Assembly: GCA_963204915.1 (NCBI GenBank)
Contig: CAUJHS010000113.1
Coordinates: forward strand, 186,001-250,000
DNA length: 64,000 nt
Direction: 5' to 3'
Source of the DNA: Planctomycetota bacterium
GTDB taxonomy: Bacteria > Planctomycetota > Planctomycetia > Pirellulales > Pirellulaceae
Shown here: positions 9,801 through 17,658 of the stretch, one piece after another
Layout: the number at the start of each line of letters is the position of its first letter
Numbering within the stretch: position 1 is the first letter of the stretch
The notes under the pieces: model-generated
Told to the model about the DNA's origin: nothing
Databases searched by the model: none
The model's input: only the letters and a program-made list of their open reading frames with translations
Translations under genes and position numbers: made by a program

Positions 9801-10377
9801 GCCGGCGGTCAGCGCTAGAGTCGTGCACCTGGAAACGGGCGAAGAACTGAGCGCGGGGCATGAAGGCATGTTGCTCGTCACAGGACCGAATGTAATGAAG
9901 GGTTATCTCCATCGCCCCGAAGAGACCGCCAAGAGCATTCGTGAAGGATGGTACGTCACCGGCGATGTGGCCCTGGTGGACGAAGACGGCTTTATCAGAA
10001 TTACCGGGCGCGAAAGCCGTTTTTCAAAGATCGGCGGCGAAATGGTTCCGCACATCGCTATTGAAGAAGCCATTAACGATTTCGTCGGCGCAAGCGAAGA
10101 TGAGGGGCCTAAATGCGTTGTCACCGCAGTTCCTGACCCGAAACGGGGCGAGCGTTTGATCGTCATTCATACAGCGATCGACAAAACGCCCCACGACATT
10201 GGTCGCGCGCTCTCCGATTTGGGTTTCAGCAATTTATTCATCCCCGGCGAAGACAGCTATTTGCAAGTTAAAGAGTTGCCGATGCTTGGCTCCGGCAAGT
10301 TGGATTTAAAGGGGGTAAAACAAATCGCCCTGGACTCTTTTGGCGCGGCGCGAACCGCTGTTGAGGAAGTTAATTGA
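6838..10377 (+). CDS. aas: LplT-PlsC-acyl-ACP ligase fusion (Aas-like)
   Basis: Three-module protein of about 1179 residues for lysophospholipid salvage. Residues ~20-445 are an MFS transporter resembling LplT (TNDNIFRWLV; YLADRYSKRT). Residues ~460-640 are a PlsC-type acyltransferase with the HX4D box (NHISWMDG, His476) and FPEGGISRTG. Residues ~740-1175 are an AMP-dependent acyl ligase with the TSGSTGRPKG P-loop-like motif near 815, GYGCTE, and a C-terminal SGKLDLK. In E. coli the transporter LplT and the two-domain Aas are separate. The fusion would import lysophospholipid, activate a fatty acid and re-acylate in one chain. Start ATG 6838 is chosen because the upstream extension is basic and unrelated to the MFS N-terminus. 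Confidence 0.85.
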   Translation: MSHASSSDELVEPSQIMLGGDRSLLSVSFIGLLFTQLLTATNDNIFRWLVIGVGKDYFPDDVAMVLAIGTACFVAPYLVLAAPAGYLADRYSKRTVIVVCKVAEILIMAAGVAAIMFGQIYVLFAVVALTGAQSALFSPAKLGSIPEQLHAEKISEANGLFGLTTVISTVIGMGLGNWLSDATGQYGQDRPWLSAVVVVGIAVVGTAFSLLIRSLPAANPARHFPWNAATQTWRDLRTLTSHRPMLRVALGILFFWSVGAIAQLNIDQLAAEAGAINEAAKNPLLFSLVVGVGVGSVLAGVWSAGRVELGILPLGAGGIALAGMLLFTTPPSIFEASGSLTAGLIWTCVLLLFLGTSAGLFSVPLEAYMQHRSPRDQRGSILAANNFLTFLGVLISSGIFYVLRVPVNGEPLLNARQIFLLFGVLTVPVCVYIVWLIPQAAIRFSVWLVSKLFYRIRIYGRENLPSEGGALLVPNHISWMDGVLLMLTSSRPLRMVVWSGNFENRFLQRLAKLYGVISISARPKEIAAALKTAREALHNGELVCVFPEGGISRTGQVQAFKPGILKILKGTDVPVIPVYLDELWGSIFSFQGGKFFRKLPQRWPYPVSIFFGPPIARRDDLHHIRQAVLELGTQAVQQRKQQFTPPPVSFIRQCKRRKFTPKMRDTMGGELKGGELLLRSLILRRLLRRHVLQPSEQYVGLLLPPSAGGVIANMAITLDRRVAVNLNYSNSSEVINGCIEDAGLKHVLTSRQFMSKMNFQIDAELIYLEDFKTKVTKADKVAGAVGAYATPASVLARQLGLHRIDTDDVLTVIFTSGSTGRPKGVMLTHANVASNVQAIDQVIHLTPDDVLLCVLPFFHSLGYTVTLWGVMTLNIQGAYHYTPLDAKRIGKLGRESKATVLLATPTFLRSYMRRCDKEDFATLDVVVAGAEKLPKDLCDAFEEKFGVRPVEGYGCTELSPLVSVNIPPSRTFDNFQVTLKEGTVGRPVPAVSARVVHLETGEELSAGHEGMLLVTGPNVMKGYLHRPEETAKSIREGWYVTGDVALVDEDGFIRITGRESRFSKIGGEMVPHIAIEEAINDFVGASEDEGPKCVVTAVPDPKRGERLIVIHTAIDKTPHDIGRALSDLGFSNLFIPGEDSYLQVKELPMLGSGKLDLKGVKQIALDSFGAARTAVEEVN

Positions 10378-10444
10378 GTCATCGGACTCATAGCGAGAAT
10401 CTAGAATGCCTCTGAGCCGCGAACTCGCGTCCTTCTGCTCGCAA

Positions 10445-11536
10445 TTACGGTGACGACAACGCCCGGTCCTCGCTGACGCGGAGAAAGTGCAGTAAAACTT
10501 GTTCATCGCCGGATATCCAGCGACGACGGCGCGCCCGATAGCGAGCGACATACCGCGAGAATTCACCTTCGATAAACGATTCCAGCAGGGCCGGGTGTAC
10601 ATAGAATTGTCGGCACACGCTGGGCGTGTTCCCCAAAACCTCAGCCGTTTGCTTCACAACTTGCGATACGAAGCGATTTCGTTGCGATCGAGACGTGAGG
10701 TCGTTATTCTCCATCAAGCGTCCAGCCGCCCAAGCCGACGCTTTCCACGTGCGGAAGTCCTTCGCCGTGAACGACTCGCCCATCAACGCGCGGAGGTGAC
10801 GGTTGACGTCGTCGGAGTTCACGCAATCGTAGCCTCCGTCTTCTTTCGAGTAGGTGAACAAATGCGCGCCAGGAAGGTCTCGGCATCGCACAACAAGTTT
10901 CGCCAATCTCGGATCTTGTATTAAGATGCAGCGCGGTACGCCCGACTTCCCGCGAAACCTCAAGCAAACGTCGCCGTTTTCCAAGACAACGTGTTTGCGC
11001 CGCAGCGTGGTTAGTCCGTAAGACCGATTCGCTTTGACATATTCTTCGTTACCTACACGAAGTGAGGTTTGATCCAACAACGCCAGAACTAGCGCGCACA
11101 CCTTGTCTTGATTGTGTTTGCGTTGCCGCAGTTCGCGTTGGACGTGTTTTCGAAGTTCGGGAAGCATGGTCCCGAATCTGAACATCCGGCGAAACTTAGC
11201 CAGATTGCTCGTTTCGCGCCACCGCTCGTGGTAGATGTACTGCTTCCGTTGTTGTTCGTCACGACCCGTGACCTGTAAATGGCCATCCTCAAACCGACAG
11301 ATCCAAACGTCGCGCCACGCCGGGGGAATCACCAGCGACCGAATTCGTTGCAGCGCGCGGCTTCGTCGCACAGCGCGACCATTTGCATCAATAAATGTAA
11401 AACCACGTTGATGCTTACGACGGGAAAACCCTGGCTCATCGTCCGAAACATAGCGCAAACGGGCCACCCGCGCTAGCGCCTGGGGGTCGAGCGTATCATC
11501 AATCTGAGACCAGTCAATTTTCGTGCGGCGGATCAT
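10445..11536 (-). CDS. DNA topoisomerase IB (poxvirus-like)
   Basis: Type IB topoisomerase of 363 residues, close to the usual length for the bacterial poxvirus-like enzymes. It nicks one strand through a 3'-phosphotyrosine and relaxes supercoils without ATP. The catalytic set is visible: Arg160 in LRVGNEEY, Lys197 in RGKSG, Arg262 in DFRTWKAS, and Tyr312 in RQFYVHP. The N-terminal domain carries GFTFIDANGR and IPPAWRDVWIC. The gene converges on the acyltransferase gene. Bacterial TopIB genes are patchily distributed and probably spread by transfer, but nothing here shows a recent mobile context. Confidence 0.92.
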   Translation of the reverse strand: MIRRTKIDWSQIDDTLDPQALARVARLRYVSDDEPGFSRRKHQRGFTFIDANGRAVRRSRALQRIRSLVIPPAWRDVWICRFEDGHLQVTGRDEQQRKQYIYHERWRETSNLAKFRRMFRFGTMLPELRKHVQRELRQRKHNQDKVCALVLALLDQTSLRVGNEEYVKANRSYGLTTLRRKHVVLENGDVCLRFRGKSGVPRCILIQDPRLAKLVVRCRDLPGAHLFTYSKEDGGYDCVNSDDVNRHLRALMGESFTAKDFRTWKASAWAAGRLMENNDLTSRSQRNRFVSQVVKQTAEVLGNTPSVCRQFYVHPALLESFIEGEFSRYVARYRARRRRWISGDEQVLLHFLRVSEDRALSSP

Positions 11537-11657
11537 AGCTCACTTCCAAGGGCGGGCTCCTTGATCAAGCTCGCAAAGCGTATGCCGCCCTAAGACCATC
11601 ATTATTTGCCGAAGTGCGTTCTGATTGGCGCGCCAATTGCGTTACTCGCTGCTCGGC

Positions 11658-11698
11658 GAGTTACTCTTGATCGAAAAGCGCGTTTTCGATCGTAACTC
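11658..11698 (+). promoter_or_regulatory. Long stem-loop in the leader of the GlsB-like gene
   Basis: GATCGAAAA (11669-11677) pairs perfectly with TTTTCGATC (11683-11691) across a 5-nt loop. The stem is extended by GAGTTAC (11658-11664) with GTAACTC (11692-11698) around a 4-nt bulge. It ends 26 nt before the ATG and just before the AAGGAG ribosome-binding site, so it lies in the 5' leader and could control translation or transcription. Confidence 0.5.
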
Positions 11699-11723
11699 AC
11701 GACATCAAAATAAGGAGCATGCG

Positions 11724-12002
11724 ATGGAACTAGTAATGGCGATTATCGGCTGGTGTTTGTTTGGTCTCGTGGCGGGCGCGATTGCGAGGTTGCTCATCCC
11801 GGGCCGTCAATCCATGGGAATCATCCTGACGATGGTGTTGGGAATCGTCGGCTCATTGGTGGGCGGCTTTATTGGCTACATTTTGACCGGGGGCGGAGAT
11901 CCCTATCAGCCTTCCGGCTGGATTATGTCGATCATTGGCGCCGTGGTCGTCTTAGGGCTGTACGTCGCCATGACGCGCCGCACGGCGAAACGCCTACCGT
12001 AA
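11724..12002 (+). CDS. GlsB/YeaQ/YmgE family membrane protein
   Basis: Small protein of 92 residues with three hydrophobic segments and the family pattern: Gly-rich first helix (IIGWCLFGLVAGAIARLL), the conserved PGRQSMGII turn, a second helix (LGIVGSLVGGFIGYIL) and a third (IIGAVVVLGLYVA). Members are transglycosylase-associated or stress-induced membrane proteins of unclear mechanism. ATG at 11724 has AAGGAG at 11712-11717, which fixes the start. A strong hairpin sits in the leader. Confidence 0.85.
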   Translation: MELVMAIIGWCLFGLVAGAIARLLIPGRQSMGIILTMVLGIVGSLVGGFIGYILTGGGDPYQPSGWIMSIIGAVVVLGLYVAMTRRTAKRLP

Positions 12003-12070
12003 CGCACGGTTCGCGAGCTAAGAAATGGCCGAGGGTTGCCAGAATCCTCGGCGGCTGAAATGATGAAGGC

Positions 12071-12586
12071 GTGAACCTCAACTCTGGAAAACTGGTAATC
12101 TTGATCATCGCTGCCGCTGCATTCATAGCTGCAGGCGGCGCATGGTGGCATCAACGACAGCAGGGGCGACGTGCTTTGGCCTACTGGGGGGCCGGCACGG
12201 CGCTCTTAATTCGTCGCGCCGAACATGTCACTTTGCTGACACTCAAGCCAACACAAACAACGGGCGAAGAACCACCGGTTCAGTCCGATTTATTACAAGG
12301 TTACACAATCGTCGATCGGCATGAAATTTCACAAGCGCGCGGACTGATTCACGCGCGACAAGCGTTGATATCGGACCCCAGTTACATTTGGAAAAGCACT
12401 CCCGCGACAAATCCTCGATGGGAGTTTGCGCTCCGGTTTAACGACGATAACGAAGACACGATCGTTGCGTTTGATTTAACACGGGGTTACTTGCAGGCCA
12501 AGGGGCGCAATTCAACTCTAAAACTGGGTCCTACCTTGATGAATGGATTGCGCCAATTTTTCGCCGAGCAGACGCCATCATCGTAA
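12071..12586 (+). CDS. Hypothetical single-pass membrane protein
   Basis: Protein of 171 residues starting at GTG 12071. It has an N-terminal membrane segment (LVILIIAAAAFIAAGGAW) and a soluble domain of ~140 residues, probably periplasmic. I recognise no domain. The pattern RQGRRALAYWG...LLIRRAEHVTLLTL, then EISQARGLIHARQALISDPSYIW and a C-terminal DLTRGYLQAKG, suggests a compact alpha/beta fold. It lies 68 bp after the GlsB-like gene on the same strand and may share its transcript. Confidence 0.6.
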   Translation: MNLNSGKLVILIIAAAAFIAAGGAWWHQRQQGRRALAYWGAGTALLIRRAEHVTLLTLKPTQTTGEEPPVQSDLLQGYTIVDRHEISQARGLIHARQALISDPSYIWKSTPATNPRWEFALRFNDDNEDTIVAFDLTRGYLQAKGRNSTLKLGPTLMNGLRQFFAEQTPSS

Positions 12587-12689
12587 CGCGGTTCTCGGAG
12601 TGACGGAGCGGCGAAGTTACCTGTCAAAGCGGGATGTTTTTGCGGAGGCCGAGTTGAATCGTCGGTGGTTTCGGTACTTTCGGCCCGAT

Positions 12690-13991
12690 CTAGTCATCAA
12701 GGCTCAACGCGGCGTGCGCCGCCGCGATCGTTTCTTCGATATCTGCCTCCGTATGGGCGGCCGAGACAAATAGAGCTTCATACTGACTACAAGGGAAATA
12801 GACGCGACGTTCAATTAGGCCCCAAAAAAACTCGGCGAAGCGTTGGGTATCGCAGCGGCTTGCCACGCTCCAATCGGTCACTGGGGCCGGATTGAAAAAG
12901 AGCGTCATCATGCTGCCAACGCGCGCCACGGTGTGGGGTACTTCGGCAGTTGCTGCGGCATGCGATAAGCCCTCGGCCAAACGTTCGCTCAAACGTTCGA
13001 GTCGTTCATAGGGCGGTTCATCGCGCAACGATTTTAACGTCGCGATCCCCGCAGCGGTTGCCAGGGGATTTCCACTGAGCGTACCTGCCTGAAAGACCTT
13101 TCCCGCAGGTAGCACGTGATCCATGATGTCCGCCCTGCCTCCATAAGCACCAATTGGCAGCCCCCCGCCGACAATTTTTCCGAGTGTGGTCAGATCAGGC
13201 AAAATATCAAACCGCGATTGCGCCCCGCCGTAAGCGACGCGGAACCCAGTCATCACTTCGTCACAAATCAACAAAGCGCCGTGGGCGCGCGTCAGGTTAC
13301 GCAACGCGAGCAAAAAAGCCTCCGTTGGTATGACACAGCCCATATTGCCGACCACGGGTTCGAAGATTACTCCCGCGATCTTGGTTCCATGGGCCGCAAA
13401 TGCAGCTTCCAGGCCTGGCACGTCGTTATATTGAAGCACGAGCGTGTCTTTTGCCGTTCCTACCGTAACGCCTGGCGAATTGGGCGCGCCCAACGTCGCG
13501 GCTGAGCTCCCGGCGGCGACGAGTAGGCTATCAACGTGACCATGGTAATTTCCGGCGAACTTGACAATCATCTCGCGCCCTGTGAAACCGCGCGCAAGAC
13601 GGATCGCACTCATGGTGGCTTCGGTCCCCGAACTGACCAGGCGGACCTTTTCCATCGAGGGAACGGCGTTAATGATTAGCTCCGCCAGTTCATTTTCCGC
13701 TTCGGTGGGCGCCCCAAAGCTGACTCCCAGGTCGACCTGACGGTGGAGCGCTTCGAGGACTTTCGGGTGACCATGTCCTAGAATCATGGGTCCCCACGAG
13801 CCGATGTAATCAAGGTACGAATTGCCGTCGATGTCGTAGAGGCGCGCTCCCTGTCCGCGTTCGAACACAATCGGCGTACCGCCAACACCTCCAAACGCCC
13901 GCGCAGGGCTGTTGACTCCGCCGGGCATTAAGCGGAGGGCTTCTGCAAAAACCGCGGCGCTGCGTGAGCGCGTGGAATTCCCAAGAGTCAT
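12690..13991 (-). CDS. hemL: Glutamate-1-semialdehyde 2,1-aminomutase
   Basis: PLP enzyme of the C5 pathway that converts glutamate-1-semialdehyde into 5-aminolevulinate, the precursor of heme. Its 433 residues match the family. Visible motifs are the N-terminal MPGGVNSPARAF, the SSGTEATMSAIRLARG cofactor loop, EPVVGNMG, LLICDEVMTGFR and the PLP lysine Lys272 in LGKIVGGGLPIGAYGG. The mutase GAPTEAENELA gating segment separates it from ordinary aminotransferases. The start is the ATG at 13991. The gene is divergent from cysC. Together with HemQ at 37-38 kb the window carries two heme-synthesis genes that are not linked. Confidence 0.95.
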   Translation of the reverse strand: MTLGNSTRSRSAAVFAEALRLMPGGVNSPARAFGGVGGTPIVFERGQGARLYDIDGNSYLDYIGSWGPMILGHGHPKVLEALHRQVDLGVSFGAPTEAENELAELIINAVPSMEKVRLVSSGTEATMSAIRLARGFTGREMIVKFAGNYHGHVDSLLVAAGSSAATLGAPNSPGVTVGTAKDTLVLQYNDVPGLEAAFAAHGTKIAGVIFEPVVGNMGCVIPTEAFLLALRNLTRAHGALLICDEVMTGFRVAYGGAQSRFDILPDLTTLGKIVGGGLPIGAYGGRADIMDHVLPAGKVFQAGTLSGNPLATAAGIATLKSLRDEPPYERLERLSERLAEGLSHAAATAEVPHTVARVGSMMTLFFNPAPVTDWSVASRCDTQRFAEFFWGLIERRVYFPCSQYEALFVSAAHTEADIEETIAAAHAALSLDD

Positions 13992-14159
13992 GGGTATGTC
14001 TTCAATAACGAAGTTTTCCGAGTTGTTTTGAAACGATGTTCGCGTCTCATTGTAGCCCGCTCCTTGAGCAAGCTTCTAGCCTATCCTATCGTCGAACGGT
14101 TGAGAGTTTTTGGGGCGTCAAACTTCCCTACTACATCTCCAAGGGGCCGTTCTGTTACG

Positions 14160-14816
14160 ATGGCTTTCATGGTTGAAACAACGCATGTTACTTGGCACCG
14201 GGCCGCCGTGACTCGGCCCCGCGGATGCGTGGTCTGGTTTACCGGTTTGAGCGGTTGCGGTAAGAGCACCATTGCCAACACAGTCGATGCGAAATTGCAC
14301 GCCTTGGGCGTCCCAAGTTTCGTGCTCGATGGCGACAACGTACGTCACGGTCTGAATGCGAGTCCCGCGATGCTGGCGCCCATTCACGGCGAGGCATTCG
14401 CCCGGCGCTTCGGTTTGAGTTTCTCGGCCGAGGATCGCGAGGAGAACATTCGCCGGATCGCCGCCGTGACCGAGTTGTTCTGTTCGGCAGGTCTTGCGAC
14501 ACTTACGGCGTTCGTCAGCCCCTATCGCCGTGATCGAGAGCTGGCGCGTCGCCATGTCGAATCGAGTGGAGCCCAGGGAGACTTCCTTGAAGTGTTCGTC
14601 GACGCGCCTTTGGAAGTCTGCGAAGCCCGAGACCCCAAAGGATTATACAAGAAAGCCCGCGCGGGCGAGTTAAAGGGATTTACCGGGATTGACGACCCTT
14701 ATGAGCCTCCCGAGAAGCCAGAATTGGTTTTGCAATCGGCAGAGCACCGTCCTGACATACTCGCCGATGAAGTTATCGCTTATCTGCGCAAATTAGGCAA
14801 AATACCGAGACCGTGA
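14160..14816 (+). CDS. cysC: Adenylylsulfate kinase
   Basis: APS kinase of about 218 residues, which phosphorylates adenosine 5'-phosphosulfate to PAPS in sulfate activation. Motifs: Walker A GLSGCGKST, the DGDNVRHGLN substrate loop, SAEDREENIRRI, the FVSPYR serine loop, the VDAPLEVCEARDPKGLYKKARAGEL lid and GIDDPYEPPE. A longer loop of about ten residues (SPAMLAPIHGEAFARRF) follows DNVRHGLN compared with E. coli; I recall similar insertions in other Planctomycetes. The ATG at 14160 fits the usual TTHVTWHRAAVTR N-terminus; the in-frame extension to 14028 does not. No ATP sulfurylase gene is adjacent. Confidence 0.93.
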   Translation: MAFMVETTHVTWHRAAVTRPRGCVVWFTGLSGCGKSTIANTVDAKLHALGVPSFVLDGDNVRHGLNASPAMLAPIHGEAFARRFGLSFSAEDREENIRRIAAVTELFCSAGLATLTAFVSPYRRDRELARRHVESSGAQGDFLEVFVDAPLEVCEARDPKGLYKKARAGELKGFTGIDDPYEPPEKPELVLQSAEHRPDILADEVIAYLRKLGKIPRP

Positions 14817-14957
14817 CGGAATATCGTTGCTTGGCGATGATTGGCGCAGGTAAATCCGCACGCCATTTTCGTTTCATAACCGCTCTGATATAGTGTAAGT
14901 AGATTGGTCAACAACTGTACACGTCTCTAAAAACGCAATTCCTGCGCAAGATCGGCA

Positions 14958-15992
14958 ATGGCTCGTGAGACCATTTTGCAGCCACCAGGGCCACCGGACG
15001 ATGAGGAAAAGGATCTCCGTCCGCAGACCATGGCCGACATGGTCGGGCAGCGCGAAGTGATCGAGCGCTTGCGTATTGTAATTGACGCCGCCCGCAAGCG
15101 TAGCGAATGCCTTGGCCACGTACTTTTTGATGGACCGCCAGGCTTGGGCAAGACCACGTTCGCGACCGTGATTCCTCGTGAAATGGGTGTGCCGGTAGCG
15201 TTTACGAGTGGTCCTGTGATAAAAGCACCGCGCGATTTGGTGCCCTACCTGACGAATGCGTCAGAACATTCGGTCCTTTTTATCGACGAAATTCATCGCC
15301 TGCCAACGGGTGTTGAGGAGTACCTCTACACCGCGATGGAGGATTTTCGCATCGATATTGTGTTGGGAGAAGGCGTTAACGCGCGCACACATAACTTATG
15401 GCTCAAGCCGTTCACACTGATCGGCGCGACGACGCGGGCAGGAATGTTATCAGGACCGCTGCGCGATCGGTTTCAGGTTCGCGAACATTTGGGTTTTTAT
15501 ACCGTTGATGAGTTAGCGGAAATCGTGCGTCGCAACGCCAAAAAGCTTCGAACTCCGATCGAAGCAAAAGCGCTGATGGAAATTGCGTGCAGAAGTCGCG
15601 GCACGCCTCGGGTGGCGAACAACTTACTGCGATGGGTGCGTGATTACGCCCAAAGCAAATCGGATGGGAAGATTACAATCCAACTAGCTCGCGACGCGTT
15701 ACGCATGCTCGGTGTCGACGACTTAGGCCTGAATTCCGTCGATCGCGATTATCTCGATACGATCATTCGAGTTTTTGGTGGGGGCCCTGCAGGGATTGAA
15801 GCGATTGCCCACACAATGAATGTGTCCGCCGATACGCTTACGGATGATGTTGAACCGTTTCTCCTACGAAGCGAAATGATCGTTCGATCTCCACGTGGCC
15901 GAGTTGCGACCATGAAGGCATTCAATCATTTGCACATAAACCCCGCCAAACGACCGCCGGGAGACGAACCTCAGACGCGTTTATTTGATTAG
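14958..15992 (+). CDS. ruvB: Holliday junction branch migration helicase RuvB
   Basis: AAA+ motor of 344 residues that drives branch migration at Holliday junctions together with RuvA. Walker A GPPGLGKTT (59-67), Walker B LFIDEIHRL (107-115), the YTAMEDFRIDIVLG segment specific for RuvB, sensor 1 GATTRAG and the arginine-finger region LRDRF are all present. The C-terminal winged-helix ends with SPRGRVATMKAFNHL. ruvA and ruvC are not adjacent. The N-terminus (PPGPPDDEEKDLRPQTMADMVGQ) matches the family start. ATG 14958. Confidence 0.95.
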   Translation: MARETILQPPGPPDDEEKDLRPQTMADMVGQREVIERLRIVIDAARKRSECLGHVLFDGPPGLGKTTFATVIPREMGVPVAFTSGPVIKAPRDLVPYLTNASEHSVLFIDEIHRLPTGVEEYLYTAMEDFRIDIVLGEGVNARTHNLWLKPFTLIGATTRAGMLSGPLRDRFQVREHLGFYTVDELAEIVRRNAKKLRTPIEAKALMEIACRSRGTPRVANNLLRWVRDYAQSKSDGKITIQLARDALRMLGVDDLGLNSVDRDYLDTIIRVFGGGPAGIEAIAHTMNVSADTLTDDVEPFLLRSEMIVRSPRGRVATMKAFNHLHINPAKRPPGDEPQTRLFD

Positions 15993-16326
15993 GGCGTTAC
16001 CTCACTCAGCCGTAGCTTGCCCAAACCATGACAATGAGTCTTTTGGCATCACCCGGCGCGTATTTTGCAGCCTAGTTTTTGCCAACGGGTTATTCGCCTG
16101 ACCATCGGCGGAAAATGGGTTGATATTAAGTCTCGTCACATGGCGTTTTATCGGTGGTGATTCTTGAGACTTCATGTCAACAGAATTCGCCGTAAGTTCA
16201 AGCTATAAAATCATTTAAATTACCCTGGACGCTGGCCGAAGAAGCTCTAAGATACCCTTAGTAGGAACAGCCTTCGGACAGGGCTAGAAAGTCTCAACGG
16301 AACATCCCAGGAAAAAGGAATCTGCT
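15993..16326. other. Intergenic interval before the ferritin-like gene
   Basis: 334 bp without a credible gene. The right part is AT-richer (TATAAA at 16204-16209) and could carry the ferritin-like promoter, but I cannot match a good -35. A short AGGAAT ribosome-binding site lies at its end. Confidence 0.4.
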
Positions 16327-16791
16327 ATGAACTATAAAGATGTAATCGAGAAAATGAACGAGGCCCTGCGCCATGAGTGGACAGGAGTTGCTCAATACTC
16401 GCAGGCGGGTTTCCTCGTTACGGGCCTGTGGCGCGAAGTTTACGCCGAAAAGTTTTTCGGCGATGCGAAGGAGTCATTCGGCCATGCGAATTTGGTCGGT
16501 GAAAAGATTGTGGCCTTGGGTGGCGTACCGACCATCGAGCGAAACCAGATTAAACAAACAGATAACCTGGACGAAATGCTCAAGAACGCGTTAGAATTTG
16601 AGCAGAAAGCGGTGAACATCTACACAGAAGCCCTCGCCTTGGCTGAAGAAAGTGGCGACCGAGCCTTGGTGATCTTCTTAGAGAACATCTTGGAAGACGA
16701 ACAAGCGGGCGTTGATGAGTACGCCAAGATCGTGCGCGACCCAGCGGCAGCGACTTCCACGAAGAAGCACAGCTCCAGCAAGGTCGGTTAG
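16327..16791 (+). CDS. Ferritin-like/bacterioferritin-type protein
   Basis: Four-helix ferritin-like protein of 154 residues, probably a diiron oxidase or iron-storage protein. Putative metal ligands appear in the expected spacing: Glu in HEWTGVAQY (helix A), Glu and His in ESFGHA (helix B), Glu in EFEQKAVNIY (helix C) and Glu in EDEQAGVDEY (helix D). This pattern is like bacterioferritin and Dps-like ferritins. The C-terminal 20 residues are a charged Ser/Lys tail. ATG with AGGAAT upstream. Whether it binds heme (a Met ligand) cannot be decided by eye. Confidence 0.85.
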   Translation: MNYKDVIEKMNEALRHEWTGVAQYSQAGFLVTGLWREVYAEKFFGDAKESFGHANLVGEKIVALGGVPTIERNQIKQTDNLDEMLKNALEFEQKAVNIYTEALALAEESGDRALVIFLENILEDEQAGVDEYAKIVRDPAAATSTKKHSSSKVG

Positions 16792-16813
16792 TCGGCTGAC
16801 GCGATGCCACAAT

Positions 16814-16839
16814 ATGCCGATTTCACGCAGAATCGGCAT
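16814..16839. terminator. Perfect inverted repeat between convergent genes
   Basis: ATGCCGATT (16814-16822) and AATCGGCAT (16831-16839) form a perfect 9-bp stem around an 8-nt loop. It lies 22 bp after the ferritin-like stop and overlaps the stop of the minus-strand gene, which suits a shared terminator, although there is no long T tract. Confidence 0.5.
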
Positions 16840-17188
16840 GGACAACACGCGGCACAAATAGGCTGGGGGCGACTTGAGAAAAGGCCTTCGGCAATTTAGT
16901 ACGCGTGTTCTTTCCACCCTGCACGCTCCCGCTGCCGAGAACCGCGCGTAAGTCGGCAACTTGATGCGGCTCTAACTGGACTCGGCTTTGAGTAAACCAA
17001 CCAATCCCATCCCCCCACGTCTGCTGGCGCAATTCTAGATAATTTGCTTGTCCAGGCGACTGACAAAGTGCCACTTCAAGGCGTTGGTCGTCGTGGGCCC
17101 CAGGAATGGTAGCAACAACTACTTCCGAGATCGACTGCATGGGGTATGCCCCGGCGGGTCTAAAGGCGGGATTGATGTTGAGATTCAT
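16823..17188 (-). CDS. Conserved hypothetical protein
   Basis: Small soluble protein of about 121 residues. The segment YLELRQQTWGDGIGWFTQSRVQLEPHQVADLRAVLG reads as a real conserved core: a beta strand rich in charged residues, a WFTQ turn and an amphipathic helix. I recall similar planctomycete hypotheticals but know no function. ATG 17188 is preferred to the GTG at 17197. It converges with the ferritin-like gene and is divergent from the ribosomal gene rpsR. Confidence 0.6.
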   Translation of the reverse strand: MNLNINPAFRPAGAYPMQSISEVVVATIPGAHDDQRLEVALCQSPGQANYLELRQQTWGDGIGWFTQSRVQLEPHQVADLRAVLGSGSVQGGKNTRTKLPKAFSQVAPSLFVPRVVHADSA

Positions 17189-17353
17189 TCTCAACACTGT
17201 TCGATTTTATCTAATTCGGCTCACGCGTCAATACCTTCCGCCGTAATTTGTACGCCTTGCTCGCCGGTGAGAAAACGATAAACTATTACTTTCCGCCGAC
17301 CTATGGGGATTTAACGGAAGTCCTAACACCCTCAACCTTTTCGATTTCACTCG

Positions 17354-17611
17354 ATGGCTCTCCGAATCAAGAAGAAAGCAAAAGTTCGCGCCCGGACAAA
17401 GAAAAAAGACCCTATCTACGTTGATGGTGTGCGGCCGCGCCCCATGTACGTGGACTATAAGAACATCGAACTGCTTAGCAAATTGATTAATCGTCACGGT
17501 CGTATCGTCAGCCGACGCAAAACGGGTTGTTCGGCGCACAGCCAGCATGCCGTCACTCAGGCGATCAAGCGGGCGCGTTTTATGGCCCTCCTACCGTATG
17601 TGGGCGAATAG
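17354..17611 (+). CDS. rpsR: Small ribosomal subunit protein bS18
   Basis: 85 residues. The core YVDYKNIELLSKLINRHGRIVSRRKTGCSAHSQHAVTQAIKRARFMALLPYV is diagnostic of bS18, which binds the 30S platform with bS6. The N-terminus is basic. In most bacteria rpsR lies in an rpsF-ssb-rpsR-rplI operon; here none of these genes is next to it and a thioesterase gene follows 47 bp downstream. Only one Cys (in TGCSAH) remains, so a full zinc-binding version is not obvious. Confidence 0.93.
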   Translation: MALRIKKKAKVRARTKKKDPIYVDGVRPRPMYVDYKNIELLSKLINRHGRIVSRRKTGCSAHSQHAVTQAIKRARFMALLPYVGE

Positions 17612-17658
17612 GTCCCGGTGCGATCCGCGACAATTAACTTCTCGCACGTAAAGCTTTC

